From positions 1 through 36,339 of the forward strand of contig CAYVJA010000026.1 in assembly GCA_964451605.1 (NCBI GenBank): DNA of 36,339 nucleotides, in the 5' to 3' direction. This stretch comes from JAQVSH01 sp964451605 (lineage in GTDB: Bacteria; Bacteroidota; Bacteroidia; Bacteroidales; UBA4181). The number at the start of each line of letters is the position of its first letter. The first letter of the stretch is position 1. This document shows, in pieces, positions 23,837 to 32,627 of the stretch. The position numbers and the translations under genes are program-made. Below the pieces are notes generated by a model that saw only the letters and a program-made list of their open reading frames with translations, had not been told where the DNA came from and did not search any database.

Positions 23837-24655
23837 TCACCCGATTTTCAGGGAGGTCATGGAAAGCGAACCGGCCACAGGTTGGTCGTTAAAAAGGGTA
23901 ATCTCTTCGTGCTCTTTGCACAGTGCCAATGCATAGAGCAGCGGGAGATAATGTTCGGGGGTAGGGATGGCCAGTTCGAAAGCCTTCCCCTGCGATCTAT
24001 AATCTACAAGCGATTGAAAATCACGTGTAAGGATACAGTTCTTCATCTTCTCGCCCGCCTCGGCAGCCCAATCGTAGGCAAATGTCTCGCGCAACCGATC
24101 CCAGGCAGCCAACCGTAGGTTATGAATCATATTGCCACTCCCCACAATCAACACCCCCTGGGTTCGCAGAGTGGCCAATTCAGCGGCGAGCGCAAAATGC
24201 GACTGTGCGTCGCGGGTGTAGTCGAGACTCAACTGCACAACCGGCACATCGGCCTTCGGAAAGAGGTGTTTCAGTACGCTCCATGCCCCGTGATCGAGGC
24301 CCCAATCAAGATCGAAACCCACCTCGGTTTTCGAAATACACCCCTTCACGGCCCCGGCCCATTCGGGGCTTCCGGGTGCAGGATATTGCACCTCAAATAA
24401 TTCCCTGGGGAAGCCGCCAAAATCGTGAATGGTTCTGGGTTGAGTCATTGCCGTTACATAGGTGCCCTTAGTTTCCCAATGCGCCGAGATGCAGAGGATG
24501 GCCCGGGGCTTATCAAGTTCGGCCCCAATCTTTCGGAATCCCTCCACAAAGGCATTCTCCTCGATGGCATTCATAGGGCTGCCGTGCCCTAGAAAGAGCA
24601 CCGGCATGGTAGGCGAAGGGGTGAGGGAGGTGTTCGCGAATTGAGCCGTCTTCAT
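23837..24655 (-). CDS. ygiD: YgiD/DODA-type class III extradiol ring-cleavage dioxygenase
   Basis: The 272-residue protein matches the 4,5-DOPA dioxygenase-like family: MPVLFLGHGSPMN with metal ligand His24, ILCISAHWETKG, LDHGAWSVLKHLFP, VPVVQLSL and TPEHYLPLLYAL. These enzymes open catechol rings next to a hydroxyl using a mononuclear metal; E. coli YgiD acts on L-DOPA in vitro, but the natural substrate here is unknown. The start is the ATG at 24655. The open frame continues to 24946, but that part has no family similarity and runs into the divergent promoter region. Confidence 0.9.
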   Translation of the reverse strand: MKTAQFANTSLTPSPTMPVLFLGHGSPMNAIEENAFVEGFRKIGAELDKPRAILCISAHWETKGTYVTAMTQPRTIHDFGGFPRELFEVQYPAPGSPEWAGAVKGCISKTEVGFDLDWGLDHGAWSVLKHLFPKADVPVVQLSLDYTRDAQSHFALAAELATLRTQGVLIVGSGNMIHNLRLAAWDRLRETFAYDWAAEAGEKMKNCILTRDFQSLVDYRSQGKAFELAIPTPEHYLPLLYALALCKEHEEITLFNDQPVAGSLSMTSLKIG

Positions 24656-24857
24656 TGTAATCGAGGATAAAAGTGTCGAGTAAAGGTATTCGATAAAATC
24701 GTTAAAGCGAGAATAAGACACCGGAAAATTCGGATGAAACGAATAGAGTGCAAAATATTCGCGATTACCATTCACCCGGCTCAATCCTTTCGCTGGTATG
24801 AATCTATCCGGTAAAATGGGCCGATAACATAGATCTTTTTCAGAATGAAAAATTGTG

Positions 24858-24865
24858 TAGATTTG
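24858..24865 (+). promoter_or_regulatory. -7 box before the AAA_14/DUF4143 ATPase gene
   Basis: TAGATTTG matches TAnnTTTG and lies 23 bases before the ATG at 24889. The -33 element is weak. A TTG start at 24853 would fall inside the promoter and is rejected. Confidence 0.5.
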
Positions 24866-24888
24866 CAATTGAACTGCAGAATTGCACA

Positions 24889-26064
24889 ATGACGAAAAGG
24901 GAATATATTGAAAGGGATATAACACGCGCTGTGAGAGATGCAGCAAACTATTTTCCCGTGATTACGATTACCGGCCCCCGGCAGTCGGGGAAGACCACGC
25001 TTATCAAACATTTGTTCGAAGGGTTACCCTATTACTCATTAGAAAACCTCGATATCAGAAATTTCGCGGCTAACGATCCTGTCGCTTTTCTGAATCAGGA
25101 CGTGCAAGGCATGATCCTCGACGAAGTGCAGAATGTTCCGGCCTTACTCTCCTATATCCAGGGAATAGTAGACGACAACCCGGGAAGACGGTTTGTCTTG
25201 TCGGGAAGCTCGCAGTTTTCTATGCTTAAAACGATCACGCAGTCGCTTTCGGGCAGGACCGCTATTTTCGAGTTGCTTCCGATGGCATATTCTGAGGTGC
25301 AGGCCAAAGCGGAGGGAAAGTCGTTGGATGAATTGTTGTTCGATGGCTTCTATCCGGCCATTTATGCCGGACTGAATATAGCGTCGTATCTCTATCCCAA
25401 CTATGTAAAAACTTACCTCGAACGCGACGTACGCGACTTGTTGCAAGTAAAAGATATGATGCAGTTCCAGACCTTCCTGCGCTTGTGTGCAGGGCGGGTC
25501 GGTAATCTGTTCAACGCTTCCGAACTTTCGAACGAAGTGGGGATATCGGCCAATACGGTAAAATCGTGGCTCTCTGTATTGCAGGCATCGTATATTATAA
25601 CCCTTTTGCCTCCTTATTTTGAGAATAGCACCAAACGCCTGACCAAAACGCCTAAATTGTATTTTACCGATACGGGGTTGGCATGCTATCTGTTGGGCAT
25701 CGAAACGCCGCAGCAATTGTCACGGGACAGAAAACGGGGTAATCTGTTCGAAAATTTCATTGTTTCGGAGGTATTGAAACAGCGGTACAATAAAGGTAAA
25801 GAGAGTAACCTCTTTTTCTACCGCGACGGCCATCAGAATGAAGTGGATCTCCTCCGTAAGCATGGCGACCATTTTGATGCGATAGAGATTAAATCCTCGC
25901 AAACCTATCATGTCGACTTTGAGAAGGGGCTGAAAGTGATCAGCAAAGCATTTCCAGGCAGGATTGATAGCAGAACGATTGTCTATTCCGGAACTTTTGA
26001 GAATACGGCAGGCGATATAAAGCTGGTCAACTATAAAAACATCGAAAAAGTAGTTAACGATTGA
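24889..26064 (+). CDS. AAA_14 / DUF4143 family ATPase
   Basis: The 391-residue protein has an N-terminal P-loop domain (Walker A GPRQSGKTT, residues 29-37; Walker B MILDEVQN; sensor-like VLSGSSQF). A winged-helix segment (ASELSNEVGISANTVKSWL) follows, and the C-terminal DUF4143 part resembles a restriction-endonuclease-like fold (GHQNEVDLL, AIEIKSS, i.e. a D-x(n)-E-x-K pattern). The family is very common in anaerobes and often horizontally mobile; its cellular role is not established. The EVDLL...EIKS pattern suggests nuclease-like chemistry may be retained. It is 10 bases upstream of the kinase gene and may be co-transcribed with it. Confidence 0.9.
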   Translation: MTKREYIERDITRAVRDAANYFPVITITGPRQSGKTTLIKHLFEGLPYYSLENLDIRNFAANDPVAFLNQDVQGMILDEVQNVPALLSYIQGIVDDNPGRRFVLSGSSQFSMLKTITQSLSGRTAIFELLPMAYSEVQAKAEGKSLDELLFDGFYPAIYAGLNIASYLYPNYVKTYLERDVRDLLQVKDMMQFQTFLRLCAGRVGNLFNASELSNEVGISANTVKSWLSVLQASYIITLLPPYFENSTKRLTKTPKLYFTDTGLACYLLGIETPQQLSRDRKRGNLFENFIVSEVLKQRYNKGKESNLFFYRDGHQNEVDLLRKHGDHFDAIEIKSSQTYHVDFEKGLKVISKAFPGRIDSRTIVYSGTFENTAGDIKLVNYKNIEKVVND

Positions 26065-26074
26065 TCTGCAGAGA

Positions 26075-28009
26075 ATGCTGAATATCACCCATTTATATTG
26101 CATCCTTCTGATGCTTCAGGGAACGCCTCAGGCTGCGTCTATGCCCGATTCGCTGATTTTCAGAGAACAATTTATCAAAGCCCGGGAGGAAAGGAATGGT
26201 TCTGAAATGGCCAGGGCCTGGTTGCTTCAGGCAAACGCGTATCAGGAACTGGGGAATTATTCTGAAAGCGACCGGGCGCTGAACCATGCCCTGCATATTG
26301 CCGATTCGGTAAAGGACTATGTAATGCGGGGTAAAGTAATGAATCTGCAAGCTATTAATCTGAGCGCTACAGGAAAAAGAGAAGAGGGCATTGCAATGTC
26401 ATTCAGTGCCTTCGACAGCTATATGCTGGCCGGAGATACTGTCCGGGCAGCCAATGTCAAGATTAATATAGGAATGGACTATACCAATCAGGGCCGGTAC
26501 GAAGAGGCCCTGAAGGTGGAACTGGAAGCGCTCGGTTTGAGACTTGCATGCGGAGATTCCACCAATATAGCCACCTTTTATCAACACATCGGCGAAATTT
26601 ACAAAGAGTTGGGAATCCGGGAAAAGTGGATATCAGCGCTCGAAACAGCTTATCGGCTGGCAGAAAATCCGGAATATGCCGATTTCAAAACCCGGATAGG
26701 AATTTTGAATGATTACGGAGGAGTCCGTGAAGCGGAGAAACGCTATGAAGAGGCGGCAGAGATCTATCTCCGCATGTATTCGCAAAGCCGTGAAGAGGCG
26801 TATGCAAATGGAATGGCCACTGCTCAGAATAATAGCGTTCCGGTCTATCTGGCCATGGGCCAAAAAGAAAAAGCGGCGCAGGCCGCCCTGGAGGCACTGA
26901 ACCTATATGAAGCGCTACACAATTATTATGGCATCCTCACTGTGTACAACCGGTTGGGAAAAATCAGCCTGGCTATGAACCGGGCCGGTGAAGCCCGGGG
27001 ATATTTTCTGAAGGGATTACAGATTGCTCAGCAATATGCGTACGCGGAGGATCAGGGGACCTCTCTGGAAGGCCTCTATCAGGCAGCCGGACAATCCGGA
27101 AACTGGAAGGAGGCTCTGTTTTACCACGAGGCATGGTCGGCTCTCACAGACTCGTTGCAAAATATCGAACTGAAGAAAACTCTGGCGGAATTAGAGACAA
27201 AATTTCAGACAGAAAAGAAAGAGCAACAAATTGCATTGCTCAACCGGGAAAATGAGGTCAAAGAGGCAAGGCTCCAGGCTCAGCAAACCGCTATTTGGAG
27301 TGGGAGCATCCTGGTGATAATTGTCGCCGGAATCACTTTCTTTATGGTGAAACAGAGAAGGAGAAGGCAGCTCATCAGGCAGAGTGAACTGGAACAAAAA
27401 TTACTGCGGTCGCAGATGAATCCTCATTTTATCTTTAATTCGTTAGGCGCAATTCAACATTTCATGATGAAAAACGACGGACGGGTTGCGGCATTTTACC
27501 TGAGCAGTTTCTCTTCTTTAATGCGCTCGATTCTTAAAAACTCCCGCGAAGAGTTAATCACCCTGGAGGAGGAGATTCAAACGCTTCAGAATTACCTGAA
27601 TTTGCATCAACTGAGATTAGGCGAAAAATTATCGTTTTCTATTTCGGCTTCTGACGATCTTGAGGCCGGATGGGTAAAGATTCCTCCCATGCTCGTCCAG
27701 CCTTTCGTGGAAAATGCCATTCATCATGGCATAGAAAAAATGGAAGGGAACGGCCGGGTATCAATTGATTTCAAAAAAACCGGAGATCAATTACAAATTA
27801 CCGTAGAGGATAATGGGGGCGGCATCGACACGCTTTCAGAAACCACTAAAAAAGAACATATTTCTTACGCATTGCAGATTTTCAGAGAAAGAGTGGATAA
27901 TCTGAAAAGAGCCTCAGGCATAGAAATTTCGCACCGGATTGAAAATAGAAATTCCGGGCCGGATCAACAGAAAGGAACGCTGGTAACGGTAGTTCTGCCT
28001 CTCAGATAA
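26075..28009 (+). CDS. Sensor histidine kinase, periplasmic TPR domain plus LytS-type kinase
   Basis: The 644-residue protein has a signal peptide (about 1-21), a long helical region of six to eight TPR-like repeats (about 25-355), a coiled coil (about 360-405) and one membrane helix (about 406-428). The cytoplasmic part is a His_kinase domain of the LytS/YehU class: LLRSQMNPHFIFNSLGAIQHF with phospho-acceptor His451, then PPMLVQPFVENAIHHGI (N box) and VEDNGGGI (G box). The TPR part is predicted to sense a protein or peptide in the periplasm. The LytTR regulator follows after 33 bases and is the clear partner. Confidence 0.92.
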   Translation: MLNITHLYCILLMLQGTPQAASMPDSLIFREQFIKAREERNGSEMARAWLLQANAYQELGNYSESDRALNHALHIADSVKDYVMRGKVMNLQAINLSATGKREEGIAMSFSAFDSYMLAGDTVRAANVKINIGMDYTNQGRYEEALKVELEALGLRLACGDSTNIATFYQHIGEIYKELGIREKWISALETAYRLAENPEYADFKTRIGILNDYGGVREAEKRYEEAAEIYLRMYSQSREEAYANGMATAQNNSVPVYLAMGQKEKAAQAALEALNLYEALHNYYGILTVYNRLGKISLAMNRAGEARGYFLKGLQIAQQYAYAEDQGTSLEGLYQAAGQSGNWKEALFYHEAWSALTDSLQNIELKKTLAELETKFQTEKKEQQIALLNRENEVKEARLQAQQTAIWSGSILVIIVAGITFFMVKQRRRRQLIRQSELEQKLLRSQMNPHFIFNSLGAIQHFMMKNDGRVAAFYLSSFSSLMRSILKNSREELITLEEEIQTLQNYLNLHQLRLGEKLSFSISASDDLEAGWVKIPPMLVQPFVENAIHHGIEKMEGNGRVSIDFKKTGDQLQITVEDNGGGIDTLSETTKKEHISYALQIFRERVDNLKRASGIEISHRIENRNSGPDQQKGTLVTVVLPLR

Positions 28010-28042
28010 CTCTCGAATGTTTCCCGATAATATCCTGTATAT

Positions 28043-28786
28043 ATGATAAAAGCTGTGATTGTAGACGATGAACTCTGTTTTCGTGAAATGATCCGGATGC
28101 TGCTGAAAGAGTACTTTCCGGATATCAGAGTAGCAGGTGAAGCCGAAGGCGTAGAAGAGGCCATCCGTATGATTGAAGAACAAAAACCGAATCTGGTTTT
28201 TTTAGACATCGAACTGAAGGATGGAAAAGGATTCCACGTGCTCCAAAAGCTCAACAACCGCAATTTTAAGCTGATTGTAATTACAGCATTTAACGAATAT
28301 GCGATTCAGGCCATTAAATTCAGCGCCATCGATTATATGCTCAAGCCCATCAATGAATTTGAATTCAAAGCAGGCGTCGAAAAAGCGATGCAGGAGATAG
28401 GGAAACACGAAACGCCCCGATTGCTGGATTTTCTGTTCAGCAATTACCGGGGAGAAAAGGGGAAAAAACTCGTATTACGGACAACTCAGGATCTTCACGT
28501 AGTGGATATAGCCGACATTGTTCGCTGCGAAGCGGACAATGTATACACCACTTTTTTCCTGGCTACCGGAGAAAAAATAGTGGTATCGAAAGGATTGGGA
28601 GAATATGTGGAGCTGCTTGAATGTTATGGGTTTATAAGACCTCACCAATCCCATCTGGTAAACCTCGGCTATATCAAAAAATTAGACAAGACCGATGGAG
28701 GATTTCTGATTCTCAAAGATAAAGCAGAAATCCCGGTATCCGCCCGAAGAAAACAACACATTATTGAGATTCTAAACCGTCTCTGA
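28043..28786 (+). CDS. LytTR-family response regulator
   Basis: The 247-residue regulator has a receiver domain (1-120) with acidic pocket DDE, phospho-acceptor Asp55 in LVFLDIELKDG and the YMLKPI lysine. A LytTR DNA-binding domain follows (about 140-245: DIVRCEADNVYTTFFLATGE, FIRPHQSHLVNLGYI). It is phosphorylated by the adjacent kinase and binds DNA, probably upstream of the following gene where an inverted repeat is seen. Confidence 0.95.
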   Translation: MIKAVIVDDELCFREMIRMLLKEYFPDIRVAGEAEGVEEAIRMIEEQKPNLVFLDIELKDGKGFHVLQKLNNRNFKLIVITAFNEYAIQAIKFSAIDYMLKPINEFEFKAGVEKAMQEIGKHETPRLLDFLFSNYRGEKGKKLVLRTTQDLHVVDIADIVRCEADNVYTTFFLATGEKIVVSKGLGEYVELLECYGFIRPHQSHLVNLGYIKKLDKTDGGFLILKDKAEIPVSARRKQHIIEILNRL

Positions 28787-28804
28787 CAGATTCAAGCGGT
28801 CTCC

Positions 28805-28824
28805 TTCCGGATTCAAATCTGGAA
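28805..28824 (+). promoter_or_regulatory. Inverted repeat, possible LytTR operator or weak hairpin
   Basis: TTCCGGATTCAAATCTGGAA has 9-bp arms with one G-T mismatch and a 2-base centre. It lies in the 95-base gap between the response regulator and the OmpA-domain gene. No T-tract follows, so an operator is as likely as a terminator. LytTR sites are usually direct repeats, which argues against it. Confidence 0.3.
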
Positions 28825-28881
28825 AGAATAACTCAGGATCCTTCCTTATCATTGTTGGCGAAACCCCAAAACCCAACAGAC

Positions 28882-30201
28882 ATGAAAGGCATTCTGATCG
28901 TTATTTTTATGAGTTTATTGGCTTTTTTTGCCACTGAAGCAACCGCCCAAATCAAAGTAGATCTTGAAAAAAAAGTAAACCGGGAAGCCAATCAGCGGGC
29001 AAACCGGACCACAGATAAAGCACTTGATAAGACCTTCGACAAGGTAGAAGAAGGGATAGGAGATCTTTTTAAGAAAAAAGATAAAAAGCAGCCTGTAGAA
29101 AACACGGAAGCAAAAGCACCCGGGGAGAAGAGCTCTCAAAACACGAATCCTCAAAACAATCCCGATCAAAAAGATAAGGCTCCGGAAACCAAACCGCAAC
29201 CTCAACTGACTTGGAACCGCTATGATTTTATTCCGGGAACAGAGATCATTTTTGAAGACAATTTTACAGACGAGCAAAATGGGGAATTCCCTTCCAGATG
29301 GGATATGAGCTCGGGAGGATTAATAGAAAACACGGTGGTGGATGGCGAAAATGTTGTGTTTTTCAAAAAAACAAACGCCAACGGAACTCCGGACGGGATC
29401 CTTCCTCTGTTGAAAAATCGAAAGGAAGACTATCTTCCCGAGGAGTTCACCTTTGAAATGGATTGTTACTTCGGACCCGAACCGGGTACCGGGAAATACA
29501 ACGGAGGTTCGGACTATTATGTTTTTCTGTATGACGGTAAAAATCAGGCCGGCATAATGACAAGCTCAAAGCCTATCAGGATCTCCTATAATAAAGTCCA
29601 TCAGAACCTTATCGGCGACACTTACCCGGGCCACAACTCTCCGGCCGATTTTCAGGGTTGGCGACATGTTTCCATCTCTTTTAACAAGAGAGCCTTAAAA
29701 GGATATCTGGATGATACCCGGCTGTTAAATATTCCCAATTGTGAATTTAATCCAACCGGAATTATGATCTCATACCATAACGTAGCAGGGATTCATCCGG
29801 CCTATATCAAAAATATCCGCATAGCAAAGGGGGCCGTTCCCCTCTATGATAAATTCCTCACCGATGGAAAATTTGTAACCACAGGGATCAAATTCGACGT
29901 CAATAAAGCGACAATCAGGCCGGAGTCTATGGGAACCATAGGATATGTGGTTAAAATGATGACAGAGCATCCCGAATTAAATTTCTCAGTAGAAGGCCAC
30001 ACCGACAGCGACGGGGAGGATGCCTTTAATCAGAAACTCTCCGAAGCCCGCTCTCTGGCGGTGATGGACCAAATGGCAGCGCTCGGAATCGGACGAAATC
30101 GCCTCAAAAGCAGAGGCTGGGGCGAAAGCAAACCCATGGCAGGAAACGACACCCCGGAAGGGAAGGCACAAAACCGCCGGGTAGAATTCGTAAAATTTTA
30201 G
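28882..30201 (+). CDS. Secreted OmpA-domain protein with LamG-like middle domain
   Basis: The 439-residue protein starts with a signal peptide (MKGILIVIF...ATAQ). A charged helical region (about 23-60: KKVNREANQRANRTTDKALD) and a Pro/Asn/Lys-rich linker follow. Next comes a beta-rich domain (about 115-315) resembling concanavalin/laminin-G-type sandwiches. A C-terminal OmpA peptidoglycan-binding domain ends it (about 325-439: GIKFDVNKATIRPESMGTI, VEGHTDSDGEDAFNQKLSEARS, NRRVEFVKF). It is expected in the periplasm or outer membrane, tethered to the cell wall. The ATG at 28882 is chosen over a TTG at 28852 because it begins the signal peptide. It heads a run of three envelope genes after the two-component system. 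Confidence 0.88.
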   Translation: MKGILIVIFMSLLAFFATEATAQIKVDLEKKVNREANQRANRTTDKALDKTFDKVEEGIGDLFKKKDKKQPVENTEAKAPGEKSSQNTNPQNNPDQKDKAPETKPQPQLTWNRYDFIPGTEIIFEDNFTDEQNGEFPSRWDMSSGGLIENTVVDGENVVFFKKTNANGTPDGILPLLKNRKEDYLPEEFTFEMDCYFGPEPGTGKYNGGSDYYVFLYDGKNQAGIMTSSKPIRISYNKVHQNLIGDTYPGHNSPADFQGWRHVSISFNKRALKGYLDDTRLLNIPNCEFNPTGIMISYHNVAGIHPAYIKNIRIAKGAVPLYDKFLTDGKFVTTGIKFDVNKATIRPESMGTIGYVVKMMTEHPELNFSVEGHTDSDGEDAFNQKLSEARSLAVMDQMAALGIGRNRLKSRGWGESKPMAGNDTPEGKAQNRRVEFVKF

Positions 30202-30236
30202 AAACGCTTATCTCCACGAACCTATAGACGCCGGAT

Positions 30237-32171
30237 ATGAACGCTCTGCAGAAAATCTCTTTATTACTACTCGTTCTTTTGTTTGGGTCTCCAATGCTTT
30301 CGAGGGCGCAGGAGACCGAAGAAGAGATGAGAGTCGATGAAATATATGACATAATTCAAAGCATTATTACGCAGGCAGACGCTACTCTTCCAGCGGATTG
30401 TGATCCTTACGGATTTCAATTCACTATAAAAGTGGTTAGTCAGGAAGAAGGCGAGATAAAAGAGATTTTCCGGCCGGAAATCATCAAAGAGATGGTGTAT
30501 GGCATGCTGAGCAAGCACAATTTCGCAAAATTCTCGATGGACCAGGAGCCGTATACATATTCTACCAACCGGTTCCTCTATATCGGAGTGGGTCTCGTCC
30601 CCCAGAATGCCAAAGAGGAGGAATTTTCACTCTATTATCATTCCTATACCTGCTTTGAAAGTATCAACGGGGTGGTTAAAAAATATACCATCCATATAGG
30701 GGCCCAGTTTATCATACGGAAACCTGATGACGGAGGAATTGCCGGAGATGTATACTATGTAACCGATCAGGGAAACCAGGTATTATTACAGGACAGACCT
30801 TTCCTCTCCGACACCCGTGAGAAAAAAATAAAATTCAGGAGATTAGGCCCCGGAAGTGAGGAAGCCAACTCAGGAGAGCCCGACAAAGAGAGTGAGGGAT
30901 GGAAGCCATTTCAGGGGAATCAGTCTAATTTTACGATTACATCGCTGACGCCCGGGCACTATTTTCCATTGGTCAGAATCAATGGCTGCATTCAACGCTA
31001 TGATGATCCTGACCTAAACCAGGAGGAAGAGACCATCATCAAAACCCGGGGCGTCTTTAACTGGGATAACCCCACAAAAGATCAGAAAATCGTCATTCCG
31101 GACAGGGGAACGGCAGTGAACATAACCGACAAAAAAATCTATACAACCTACAGTACGGGAAATAAAGTGCAGGGATTTATTCTTACCCCCAAAAAAAATC
31201 CGGGAGAATGGAGAGATTCCGACTATATCGAAGAAGGTGAAGTTCAAGTTCTCAGGTCGTCCGTAAAAGTATGGATCGAACCTTACGGATGGAATGCAAC
31301 CTCCCGGTTTCCTGATGATACAATGGCCCGCGACGGATATTATGAATTCGAGAAGATACCCAGCGGGGTGTACCGGGTATATCTGGACGGACAGAAGGAA
31401 AACGGGAAAATTGTCTCTGTATGCAATTGCGACGAAGAGGGAAAGCCGCTGGAAGCGAATATGACCTATCAGCAGAATCTGGGGACACAGGGATATGAGA
31501 TCCATCTGGACTATCAATTCAGGAAGGGGGATGAATCGCTGGATATCAGCGCCATATGGAATAATGTCATCATAGCCTTCGGCGATGAAGAGGTTCCACC
31601 CCAACAATTCAGTCTCAGCCAGAATCCGATGCTTGATTCTCTGGGTAATTATCTCGATATCAAAGGGAATATTTTGCAGCCTCCTTTCACCATTCTGGAA
31701 AGGAGATCGCATGGCATTCTATGCAATGATATCTTCCTGACCCGGGGTGAACCGGCCGAATTTTCGCTGAATAAATCAGGGACAGTGCTTTCCGGATTTA
31801 CTGCGATTCCGGATTTTAGCGAAGACGGATTGTACAACTCTCTGGAAGTTATCAAATACGACCATGACTCGCCGGTAGAACTGGTAGGCGAAAACATTAA
31901 AAAGGGGATCTATTTCACCTGGCAATTTGCCATAAAACTACAAACTCCCGAAGGGGACGAAGGCCCGGAAATTTCGGTCGAGGCGTCAGAAATCTTTCAG
32001 GGAATTGAAGAACAGGGAGACGATCCTTCTATGATCTTTGGAGGAGGGATCATTGACGCCCGGGCTCCGGAGGATGTCGTAGAAAAGATCAAAAGGAACG
32101 AAGAGTTTTCTTTTACTAAAAGCTTTCAGGGAACTACCTATACGCTAAAGGGAATCCTCCCGAAAAATTAA
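30237..32171 (+). CDS. Large secreted protein of unknown function
   Basis: I do not recognise this 644-residue protein. A signal peptide (about 1-24, ending LSRAQ) is followed by a mixed region about 30-180 (SIITQADATLPADCDPYGF, FRPEIIKEMVYGML), then beta-rich segments. One of these (about 340-430: SSVKVWIEPYGWNA, GYYEFEKIPSGVYRVYLDG) looks like a carboxypeptidase-regulatory or SdrD-B type sandwich. Few cysteines and no membrane helix are seen beyond the signal. It lies 35 bases after the OmpA-domain gene and 18 bases before another secreted gene, so the three are probably one operon, and a structural or surface role is the simplest guess. Confidence 0.8.
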   Translation: MNALQKISLLLLVLLFGSPMLSRAQETEEEMRVDEIYDIIQSIITQADATLPADCDPYGFQFTIKVVSQEEGEIKEIFRPEIIKEMVYGMLSKHNFAKFSMDQEPYTYSTNRFLYIGVGLVPQNAKEEEFSLYYHSYTCFESINGVVKKYTIHIGAQFIIRKPDDGGIAGDVYYVTDQGNQVLLQDRPFLSDTREKKIKFRRLGPGSEEANSGEPDKESEGWKPFQGNQSNFTITSLTPGHYFPLVRINGCIQRYDDPDLNQEEETIIKTRGVFNWDNPTKDQKIVIPDRGTAVNITDKKIYTTYSTGNKVQGFILTPKKNPGEWRDSDYIEEGEVQVLRSSVKVWIEPYGWNATSRFPDDTMARDGYYEFEKIPSGVYRVYLDGQKENGKIVSVCNCDEEGKPLEANMTYQQNLGTQGYEIHLDYQFRKGDESLDISAIWNNVIIAFGDEEVPPQQFSLSQNPMLDSLGNYLDIKGNILQPPFTILERRSHGILCNDIFLTRGEPAEFSLNKSGTVLSGFTAIPDFSEDGLYNSLEVIKYDHDSPVELVGENIKKGIYFTWQFAIKLQTPEGDEGPEISVEASEIFQGIEEQGDDPSMIFGGGIIDARAPEDVVEKIKRNEEFSFTKSFQGTTYTLKGILPKN

Positions 32172-32189
32172 ATCAAAAACCTTACCACT

Positions 32190-32627
32190 ATGAAAAAAAC
32201 AGCTGTAATTCTTTTCATCGCCATCTTTTCATGCCAACTATTTGCGCAGCAAAAAATGTCCATTCCGTATAGCCGGTTCGAAACATGGGCAAAGCAAATC
32301 AAACTGACAGGCTATACGCTGATGGAGTGCGAAAATGACGGAGGAGTGGATTATACCGCCATGTTTATGTCAGGGTCGGACAAATTTCTTCAGATTCGCG
32401 TAGGGAGCGCCAAACTCTTTAAGAGCAATACCTCAGCGATGCAAAACGCAACCGCCTATGTCTGGAATGGATATAAAGCGGTTTATTCATTCCAGGCAGG
32501 GATGACCCTGATGATCTTTGAGGTGCCTGAGTCGGATGTCTGCTTTACGCTGGGCCTCCTGGGAAAGGCAGAGAAAGCGGTGATGGAGGATATTGCTTCG
32601 AAAATCAACCCTAAATCGTTTAAATAA
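32190..32627 (+). CDS. Small secreted protein of unknown function
   Basis: The 145-residue protein has a signal peptide (about 1-19, ending QLFAQ) and a compact alpha/beta domain: FETWAKQIKLTGYTLMECEND, DKFLQIRVGSAKLF, ATAYVWNGYKAVYSFQAGMTLMIFEVP. I recognise no family. Position and short spacing tie it to the two secreted genes before it. Its last 8 bases overlap the 3' end of the converging WYL gene. Confidence 0.78.
   Translation: MKKTAVILFIAIFSCQLFAQQKMSIPYSRFETWAKQIKLTGYTLMECENDGGVDYTAMFMSGSDKFLQIRVGSAKLFKSNTSAMQNATAYVWNGYKAVYSFQAGMTLMIFEVPESDVCFTLGLLGKAEKAVMEDIASKINPKSFK

Noticed and set aside
24656..24946. N-terminal extension of the YgiD-like protein
   Set aside because: The 97 extra residues show no family similarity and overlap the promoter and start of the divergent ATPase gene.
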